From Fomitopsis serialis (lineage: Eukaryota; Basidiomycota; Agaricomycetes; Polyporales; Fomitopsidaceae): DNA of 64,000 nt. Location of the stretch: contig NW_025955174.1 of assembly GCF_022376445.1 (NCBI RefSeq), positions 1 through 64,000 on the forward strand, given 5' to 3'. Positions 56,161-64,000 of the stretch are shown here, in pieces. Numbering within the stretch: the stretch's first letter is position 1; every line of letters begins with the position of its first letter. The notes beneath the pieces were generated by a model. It searched no databases. It was given only the letters and a program-made list of their open reading frames with translations, and had not been told where the DNA came from. A program made the position numbers and the translations under genes.

Positions 56161-56889
56161 CTATGTACGTGTCAATGACGATGCACATACCTTACTATGA
56201 TGTATCTGTTCTTAAAAGGGTACACGACCTATCCCACTTGCTGGTGAGCGGAGATACAAGACGACAATGATCGAGGATCGCTCGCACTGTTTAGTATAAT
56301 GTTGTTGAACACAATCGCACGTCCGATTGTTGTGCGTGTATACTGATATCTATGACACAAAAGGCTCAAATCCGGAGCACGTAGACAAGACGTACCGACT
56401 CGGGAGAATCTCGGTTCGTATGCATACCTGCGATGTCACCCATGTAACAACAGTGTGGGAGAGGGCCACGAACCATCTGCTTCTTATATGTACTGACGAT
56501 TCGGATGTATATCGTTACATCATGGTACCTGTCATACTCATTTTGTCAGTGAGTCTACAATTGTGGCAAATCATATACAGTAAGACACTTCAAGTTGATC
56601 CCTGCGAGTCCGAGCCGCCCCCAGGCCAGAGGCCGGGAGCAAGGGGTGTGCATAGTTCAACGGAAAAGGAAGGGTTCATGATTAGTGATCGACGATGACT
56701 GCACGTCGTAGCTCGAAGCGCTGAAAGCGAGGCTTAACCACTGCTTTTCTTGCCATAAAATCACTCGTATTGCGTGCAGTCATTCAAGGTCGCTGTCACG
56801 CTGCTGACCGTGATGCGCTGACCTCCTATAGAGAAGACAGTTCAACGGGAAGAAAGCGGGAAACTACAACTGGTTACAGTACTTGCACC
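56161..56889. other. Spacer between P450-D and P450-C
   Basis: No gene was recognised. A 123-codon plus-strand frame at 56,327-56,698 includes a hydrophobic stretch (YIMVPVILILSVSLQLWQII) but no family motif. Confidence 0.35.
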
Positions 56890-59091
56890 TCATTCCATCA
56901 GGTTCCCAAGCAATTCAGGCACAAGGTCCATCATCTGTTGGGATCGAGGGGCGATAGTGCACGTGAATTCGGGAGGATGACTGACGGTACATTGAGTCGC
57001 TGGGTATTCATCAGAGTTGTTGATACCTACCGGGTTTGTCCAGATCCAAACTGCGTTGAGGGGGTTATCTCTTCGCCCTTGTCGTTACGAGTTTTACTGA
57101 TATTCAGCGTCGCCACTATGCTAGCGATTGCCATGAAAATGTTCGCGTCTGCGTAGTATTTGCCTGGACAGCTCCTGAGTGCACACGACCGCCATGTCAA
57201 GAAGGATAGGAATCATAAGAATTAACAGCGAACTCACCGTCTACCGAAGCCGAAGACGGCCGCACGAGGATCAGTGCTGTCCATCGCCTCCGCGTCCATG
57301 CCAAGGAAACGCTCAGGCCGAAAAGCAGATGCGTCAGGGTAGACTTCTTCGTCATGAGTCATTGCCCTGAGTAATTTTCGCGAGGTCAATGAGACTGAAG
57401 TCGAGGTTTTCGGCGTTCGACTGACCAGATGTTTGTCAAGACGGTCGACCCTTTCGGAATAGTGTGTCCATGATAGTCGTCATCTTCTGTCAGACAATGC
57501 GGGATACCTATAGACATCGACGTTCAGGACTGCAGCAGAACGAACGTGCGTGGTGTCTTTACCCAATGGAGTTGGAGTGCTCCAGCTGAGACCGTATGTA
57601 AGTCACCGTACCAGCACACCGAGACATGACTCACCGAAGTGTTTCCTTGATGAGACATTCAATGTAAGGGAGTGTATCTCTATCTTCCAATGCTGGAAGT
57701 CGATCTGTTCCGACTACACGATCCACCTCGTCCTGTGCCTTCCGAAGGACGTCGGGATGGATGACCATCGCCAATATGAATGTGATCAACACTATCCTCG
57801 TCTTCAAAAGGTATGCGACCAAGTCAACGAACATACGGTCTCCGAGCTGGTATACTTTGACTTACCGTGTCCATCCCGGCTGATCACGCAAGGTGCTGCT
57901 TAGACGTACGCGCACAGTAGTGACGACAAGGACAAACCTGCATAGATAGTACCGGCTGCCGCCATAATATCTCGCTCGTCCTGGATTAAAGTGCCGTTCT
58001 GTTGCGCATCCGTTATGAGCGTTGCCACGAATGACGGCTTCGCTGTACCCGCTGCCTGCGTGGGATGAGACGGACATAGGATGCTGATCTGGGCGTGTCC
58101 AACTCACAACGGCCTCTTTAACTGCGTAGTAAGTCATATGCGTGGCGTGTTGTACGTCTTGTTTCACCTTCAAGGCGTGCCGCTTGAAGCCTGCGCCGGG
58201 CATCCAGACAGGGATGAATTTTACTACGGACAATGAGTAGCTTTTGACAACCAGAATGGTAGTACTTACGCATGGGAAAGAAGTCCACTAGCACCGCCGC
58301 CGCCGAACCACTCTCCGACGTGCCTTGAACCGCTTTGTCCATCAACAGGAACCATGAGTCGTCCAGCGAAGTGATCACATGACCATAAGTGATTTCGGTC
58401 AGTATGGATGCAACGAAACTGAAAGCCCAATCAGCGTTGAGGATGGACAATCCGACCGAGTACTCACCGCTTGACGTGAGCGATGAAGTCTTTAGGCTCG
58501 CGCATCAATGACAGAAGCAGCCTATACGTCTCTCTACGGCGAATAGGTTCATGCAGCTGTATCGCATCCTTGTCACCGAATTCGCGCTGGATCCATCGTC
58601 GTTGCTTGCGCCGCGGCTCACTGTCGTATGGTAGAAGCACAGTGGTGTACCACTGCATGCTGCGTAACGCTCAGTGTTGCGAAAAAGCAGCCTATGAATG
58701 ATGTTACTTACATTTCCGACATCAAGACGGTCCGGGGGCGACTGGATATATGGAGCCTCTCTTCTCCAACAATTCTCGTGCAACCCGGTGAGTGTTGATG
58801 ATCAGCGTCGGAGTCCGGAAGAATGTCGCGAATATGGGGTCACCTGCAAGAAATGACACTTGGTTGAAGGACTGATAATGTATCAAGACAGACACGCACC
58901 ATATGTTCAGTCCATTGAGCCAGTGTCCGCTCAAGGTACTCTGTAGGGAGCTGGTGTATATTACCTATCAGCGGGAGAGCTCTTGGGCCAGGTAGGCCTC
59001 GATTCCGCGCTTGTGCACCAGCCGACGCACAAGAGCGATACATGAGATCAGTGCAATAGTACAGGCCAGCAGAGAATAGGAGAGAGACATG
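56890..59091 (-). pseudogene. Cytochrome P450, nearly full length with frameshifts (P450-D)
   Basis: ER membrane haem monooxygenase. An N-terminal anchor (MSLSYSLLACTIALISCIAL, start 59,091) is followed by the proline hinge (LPGPRALPLIGNIHQLP), but the two are in different frames. Next come DPIFATFFRTPTLIINTHRV and RPRTVLMSEM, again frame-shifted after EKRGSIY. Then [89 protein letters not shown] with the K-helix [13 protein letters not shown], the PERF region (DASAFRPERFLGMDAEAMD), the haem loop FGFGRR and, across an intron, SCPGKYYADANIFMAIAS. The spliced end is HPPEFTCTIAPRSQQ with the stop at 56,890-56,892. The haem cysteine and ExxR are intact. Two frameshifts near the N-terminus indicate a recent pseudogene, unless they are sequence errors. 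Confidence 0.82.
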
Positions 59092-59555
59092 TGTACCCAA
59101 TGGGTTCGAGTACCACGGATTGCCCGACGGCTCAATACGGAGCACTCGCGGAGTTTGCTTTCAAGGGCTGCGATTGCAAAGCATGAGTGCATGAGTGACT
59201 GCGAAACTCGGCGCTAGAAATGGCACTAGGTATTGTTGTCGGGTCGCCAACGGGTCGCCTACTCCTCCGGAGATCGACTGAAGGCCGACAATCTAGACGG
59301 CCTTCCCGTGTTCCCTTGTTTCATGATACCACTGGCCAACCACTGGCAGCGCGCATCAAGACCTGCGAAATCCAACGACTCGTCGTACACACCATCATAG
59401 GCTGCCGAACGCCGGGCCGTTAACCTTTGCCATACAGCGCAAGAGTAAGGAAACGTCTTCTCGTACAGCCAGTACCACGACAGCTTTTAGTAGCCTAAGT
59501 AAAGACAATTGCGACGATGGAGAACGCTCACCTACAAACTGGTCGTGGCCGAACA
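59092..59555. other. Intergenic spacer
   Basis: Upstream region of P450-D; no gene was recognised. Confidence 0.4.
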
Positions 59556-59637
59556 TTACTTGCTCTTCGATGGCTTGGCGCAGCCATATGCAAAATAAGT
59601 GCAGGTTGGCCTGAATGTTCGCGCAGGCAAGTTTGTC
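59556..59637 (-). pseudogene. Decayed copy of the small cysteine-rich peptide gene
   Basis: The minus strand matches the second exon of the intact gene at 61,826-61,915: it begins GACAAACTTGCCTGCGCGAA after a kept CAACAG acceptor and ends AAGAGCAAGTAA. It is 82 nt instead of 90: eight bases covering the GGS codons are missing, which shifts the frame between CANIQAN and CTYFAYGCAKPSKSK. One cysteine has also become tyrosine. No first exon was recognised. The two copies lie in opposite orientation on either side of msrA. Confidence 0.7.
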
Positions 59638-60405
59638 CTGTTGAAGTCGCGTCACAGCGGCAAGTCATCGTCATCTTGATTGATAACAGATCGAGGCGCA
59701 GTTCTCAACATTCCATCTCCAGTGGTGATAACGATGAACAGTCAAGGACTGCCAGTAATAGAGCTTACTGTAAACAAGACGCAACTTTATGCAAGACTTC
59801 ATTCCATGCAATCACTACGGAGTATTTGGTGGAGGTTCACTCAGTCACATTCATCAGTTTCCTGCGATGTGCTTACCTCATGAATGGTGTCAGGCCCCCC
59901 CTGCGCTGCTTCACGTCATAAATTGAGTAGCCGTGGCTGCGTCCGGAACGAGTGGAAGAAATACTGTGTATTACGTGGCGATTCGCAAGTTGTACTAAGG
60001 GCAGTTCATTGATTTGCAGCGTTGTGTTTGACGGTTAGTTAGTAGTTCGACTCAGGGTCATTCAGTCGAAGCACGCTTGTAGAGATTGCTTTATTGGCAG
60101 GTATATACGACAGGTAGGCTTACCATCCAGTCTAGGCGAAATCGATCTCGACGAGGATGAGGAGGAGTGGTCCTGTGAAGTTCAAGAGTCAAGACCGCGC
60201 GCCGCGGAATTCACGACTCGGATGTACGGACTCGATCACGTGTCATACATACGCCATCTGGTGGCGCAAGGCCAACGCAAGGCGGCGTAACTACAGCTCA
60301 TCTCGAATGCTTACCGTCATCAACCGGCTTCGTTCTTCTCTTGTCTCCTTACTGTCATCATCATCAGTTACTCTGCAGAACAATCCGACGGCTAATATTA
60401 CCACG
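59638..60405. other. Upstream region of msrA
   Basis: No gene was recognised. An open frame enters msrA exon 1 from 60,157, so a longer N-terminal leader is possible, but the spliced start at 60,406 is preferred. Confidence 0.4.
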
Positions 60406-61163
60406 ATGTCCGGTATGTTCGACGTGTGAGCTTACCGGACATGCGACGTACTCACTTCAAGTGATGCAGGCAAAGCACCAGAAATCGCGACCTTCGCAGC
60501 CGGGTGTTTCTGGGGAGTCGAGCACATCTTCTTGAAACACTATCCTATCGCTCAGAACAAGGGCATCATCAAGACGTCTGTCGGATACACTGGCGGGAAG
60601 GACGACGCGAAGAACCCGGACTACCGCACCGTGTGTACGGGCGCGACCGACCACGCTGAGGCATTGCGGATAGAGTTCGACCCGAAGGTCGTGAGCTACG
60701 GCGACCTCGTCGGTGCGTAGCAACATTGGTCTCGGGAACGCCGATGTGCCGACTGAGGTACCGCCGCTGCAGAATTCTTCTATCGGACGCACGACCCGAC
60801 GACCGTGAACAGGCAGGGTAATGATACAGGAACTCGTGCGTACCATCTCACTCGACCGTTGCGGTATCGTCTCATACCCTCCCGCAGAGTATCGCTCGGC
60901 CATCTTCTACCACTCTTCAGAGCAACTCGAGGTTGCCAAGCGTGTCACCGATGAAGTGCAGAAGAAGCACTTTGACCCTATCGGTGCGTCGGCACCGCCA
61001 TGACCAGACATAGTTGATGACGAACCATGGATTCTACAGGTAAGAAGATTGCCACCCAGGTCGTGGCCGCGGGCCCGTGGTGGGACGCTGAGGAGTATCA
61101 TCAAGAGTACCTGCACAAGAACCCGACGGGGTACCAGTGCCCAACGCACCGCCTGAACTGGTA
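60406..61163 (+). CDS. msrA: Peptide methionine-S-sulfoxide reductase MsrA
   Basis: Repairs oxidised methionine by reducing the S-sulfoxide. Exon 1 holds only ATGTCCG (60,406-60,412) and splices to GKAPEIATFAAGCFWGVEHI; the cysteine of GCFWG is the catalytic residue. Conserved segments follow in order: VGYTGGKDDAKNPDYRTVCT, TDHAEALRIEFDPKVVSYGD, then (intron) EFFYRTHDPTTVNRQGNDTG, TQYRSAIFYHSSEQ, KKIATQVVAAG and the end AEEYHQEYL...GYQCPTHRLNW with the stop at 61,161-61,163. Five exons with GT-AG introns give about 175 residues, normal for eukaryotic MsrA. I see no recycling cysteine in the short tail apart from that of YQCP. There is no targeting signal, so it is probably cytosolic. The gene looks intact and is the only clear housekeeping gene of the window. 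Confidence 0.95.
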
Positions 61164-61749
61164 GTGGTCGCAACGGCAGGTGGACAGATGAAGGAAGATG
61201 TAACAGGCGTTGTATGATTGCGTCGTGGCCCTTGGGCCTGTGTACTATCACGGAATGGAAATCAAAGCGTGCGAGCTTGCGTCGCAGCGGCATGCTCCGT
61301 GGATGTGCAAGAGGATGAGCCAAGTGACCTACAGTGGGCGGAACAGCTGGTACGTGGGACAGCAAGAGGCGGCGACGGGTCATGCTGATATGTATAGGGA
61401 CCGCGATAAGACTAGGTTTGGTTTGACCGACTTTTTAGGCGGTGTGGGAGACGCGCAGGACGGGAGGATATCAAACCGCGTGAGATCCGGATGAATCGCT
61501 GCACACCTCGACAGCTCGCCCAGTGTGGACGGTGCAGATCGTCGAAGACGGAAGGTATTGACACCTGGCATACTCAATAATATCTTCCTATTGGCCCAGT
61601 GCGGCACCAATGCTCGCTTGTGTATATCAAAGCTACCCATCCACGTACGCCTCGACTGCGCTCTCTGACAATGACGATCAGGTATAAAGGTGCAACCGAG
61701 GTCTCCGTTGCAGCCCAGTCCTCGACTACTCCAACGACCATTAAACGCA
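61164..61749. other. Spacer between msrA and the cysteine-rich peptide gene
   Basis: No gene was recognised; contains the msrA 3' region. Confidence 0.4.
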
Positions 61750-61915
61750 ATGTCTGTGAGTACATTGTTCGCTTCATGCGCCCGAAGTATGGCGGCGGCT
61801 CACCATCGCCATGCGGGCTCGACAGGATAAAGCTACCTGTGCGAACGTTCAGGCCAACGGCGGCTCCTGCACCTACCCCGCGTGCGGCTGTGCTGAGCCA
61901 CCGAAGAGCAAGTAA
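61750..61915 (+). CDS. Small cysteine-rich peptide (31 aa), two exons
   Basis: ATG-TCT at 61,750-61,755 is followed by a GTGAGT donor; the 70-nt intron ends CTCGACAG at 61,825. Exon 2 (61,826-61,915) gives DKATCANVQANGGSCTYPAC, then GCAEPPKSK and TAA. The product has four cysteines spaced C-x9-C-x4-C-x-C, a charged N-terminus, no signal peptide and a lysine-rich end. The spacing recalls small fungal metallothionein-like peptides, but I cannot assign a family. Support for a real gene: a proper intron, preserved frame and a diverged second copy of the same exon at 59,556-59,637 in opposite orientation. It is too short for ordinary gene finders. Confidence 0.6.
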
Positions 61916-62330
61916 TCTGTCCTCGTGTTGACCGAGGTGGTCTGTTCCAGGTGGGCGTTCCGTGTCATGATGGGCGGTTCTGTGCGTGCTGATCGCTGTT
62001 GCAATCTTTCAGGGCTGCATAACACAGCATTGTACCACTCAACATGATGTTGGCCCGGTGGGCCTCGCGGTGTGCATAGCGTCCTGGTGGACAAATACAT
62101 ACATTTTCGTGAAGGGCCTTGCCCTTCCGCGTGTGCTCTCAGATGAGACCTCAGAAGGGGCAGAACCGCCTTGTGTTCGTCGTGTACGCAACGTTCAACC
62201 TCGTTCGCACTTAGATTGTTCGGAGGCATCTTGATACATCTCATTCGATGTGAAGGGGCAGTTCGGGACATGATAAAGAATCCTTGCTCACTGAGAGTTC
62301 TCTGTCGTTCCTTCCAGTGTTTCAGTGACT
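61916..62330. other. Intergenic spacer
   Basis: No gene was recognised; promoter side of the DUF6533 gene. Confidence 0.4.
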
Positions 62331-64000
62331 ATGGATAGCCTCCCAGCCGAACTGATTTCTGTTCTCGAAGCTGAGTACGTTCTGTTCATGTACCTCTCGT
62401 ATTGTGCGCTGCTAAAGTCGCTGTAGTGTGATACAAAACTACATCCAGATCGCAGCAGCTGGTCAGTCCGCTTGAACCGTGGTCTCTGAACCGCTGACTA
62501 AATTCAATCTTCATACTCAAGCATTGCTCATATACCAGCAACTCATCAGCCTTGGTGAGGAAGTGGCATATATGTGGTCCCTCCGGCATCCAAGCCTACT
62601 GTTCCTTCTGAATCGGCTGAACACACTTGTGATGTGCGCGTGTTTCATATTGAGGCCGTTCTCGCCGGAAAACATACTGGTACGTTGCGTTCGTTCGGAT
62701 CCAAGCACAAACTGATTCTGGTATAGAGGTGAAGAGCATATATGATTCGGATGCGCCGTCTTTTTTGAACATCGTTACATCGCAGTTGCAGAGCTTATGA
62801 GTCGCTAGGCAACCTGTTCTCATTGGCATGTCTCTTACTATGGTCCTGTGCGTGAATGCGCTATTCGTCCTTCACTAATGAGTATTGATCCGCACGAAGC
62901 TCTCTCCTCCCTTCGAGTATACGCCGTCAGTAATCGCAACCTATGGGTCACTATCGTGAATGCAGTGTTAGGACTGGTTCCCTTCTGCGTGAATCTGGTA
63001 TGTCAAGGAGTCGCATAGTCTGGTCGAATGGCATTCACATGACCCGTCTTTAGTATGGGATGACACAAGAGTCGCTCCAACTCTGGAATTTGGACAGCTT
63101 CAATCTTTGTTACGCTGTATCCACTAGCGTCACCGCGACTATCTTCAATAGGTGCGCCTCCGTTCATCTGGTCGAGATCGCCTGGGCTGATATGAACGAC
63201 GAAGACGTGCGTAGTTCTTGTCGGCGTGTATTGCAGATGCCAATACGGCCCTTATGCAGGATCGGTCCTTGCCAGGAGTTGTGCCATCGCGTCGGATGCG
63301 ATGACTGTGGCTGTCATTTGGTATTTCATCCCAGGCGGGTTCAAGCATTGTCGCACCGATTCAGCCAAAAACTCCCTACCCTCATATCTGTGGCGGAACG
63401 GTGCGTCGGTTTGTATACTTGAGCCTTCATATGAGCATGGCTAACCCACCTTCCGTCTAGGGACAATACATTTCATGTAAGAGCCGTCCTACGTCCGCGA
63501 ACAACCATACATTGACATGGCTCCATTGACAGCGTTCTGCTCTTTCTCAACCTCGCAGATATGGTGCTCGATGTTATGAAGATATTGTTCCCCGAAGCTG
63601 GGTCGAGCATCGAGGTGTACAGCCCCCTTCCTCTCCTTATCTTCCCGTACGTCAGTACCCTAGCGACCTAGATGGTTCACTCTCATGTCTCTCCATAGTA
63701 TCACATCCATCATCATCTCGCGCTTCACCCTACAGCTATGTAAATTATATGTCACAGCTCAAAATGCCGAACAATCACTGATAGTTCCGACCCATTCCGA
63801 GGAGCCGACGACGACGGTTCCTTCTATGGGTCCGTACACATCGATCAACTTGAACATGAATGCTTCGCCGCAGATCCGGACACGCCTGCGCAATTGGGCT
63901 CCGTATTGGGGTTCCCAGAGGACATCGAGGCCAAAGACCGTAAAACTCTGGTGACGTTGTTGTCGTGCGTTTCTCGGCGCATGAAGACACTGATCCTTGG
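62331..64000 (+). CDS. DUF6533-domain multipass membrane protein (may run off the window)
   Basis: Predicted seven-helix membrane protein of a large basidiomycete family; the function is unknown. From the start MDSLPAELISVLEAE (62,331) spliced exons give NYIQIAAA, the DUF6533 signature (ALLIYQQLISLGEEVAYMW, then SLLFLLNRLNTLVM), LRVYAVSNRNLWVTIVNAVL with GLVPFCVNL, YGMTQESLQLWNLDSFNLCY, ARSCAIASDAMTVAVIWYFI, SVLLFLNLADMVLDVMKILF and the last helix TSIIISRFTLQLCKL (about 63,710-63,755). One frame ends at 63,952-63,954. A second frame (DDDGSFYGSVHIDQLEHECF, then LGSVLGFPEDIEAKDRKTLV) is also open to the window edge and has the acidic, charged look of this family's tail, so the end may be spliced into that frame and lie outside the window. 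Confidence 0.75.

Overview
The window is from a filamentous basidiomycete, most likely an Agaricomycete. Genes are split by many short (45-65 nt) GT-AG introns. The mobile elements and membrane-protein families (Plavaka transposase, Ty1/copia, DUF6532, DUF6533, DUF6534) are typical of mushroom-forming fungi. No database search was possible, so family names rest on motifs read by eye and exon limits are hand-spliced.

Layout. 1-2,350: two cytochrome P450 remnants. 2,600-7,447: left arm of a large inverted duplication carrying FAD monooxygenase A. 7,448-16,900: a DDE transposase gene split by a complete, young copia element with 278-bp LTRs and a 5-bp target duplication. 16,900-24,000: mostly GC-rich degenerate repeat tracts with a DUF6534 gene and weak gene relics. 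24,088-26,947: Plavaka transposase with one frameshift. 28,000-31,265: two spliced genes of unknown function. 31,670-37,863: a DUF6532-type gene interrupted by a 3.2-kb insert that carries a calmodulin relic. 38,288-39,640: transposon-related debris. 39,778-49,253: FAD monooxygenase C, a UbiA prenyltransferase and a DUF6534 membrane protein. 49,523-54,378: right arm of the inverted duplication with FAD monooxygenase B. 55,380-59,091: two more decayed P450s. 59,556-61,915: peptide methionine sulfoxide reductase (msrA) flanked by an intact and a decayed copy of a tiny cysteine-rich peptide gene. 62,331 to the end: a DUF6533 membrane protein.

Function. Three FAD aromatic-type monooxygenases, a UbiA prenyltransferase and four P450s within 60 kb look like a prenylated-aromatic (meroterpenoid-type) biosynthetic locus that is partly decayed and rearranged. 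No polyketide synthase or terpene cyclase was recognised, so the pathway is inferred. The strongest unusual signals are the 4.85-kb inverted duplication with mosaic identity, the insert in the DUF6532 gene, the 31-residue cysteine-rich peptide gene with its broken paralogue, the period-4 GC-rich tracts, and four consecutive frame-preserving introns in the UbiA gene.
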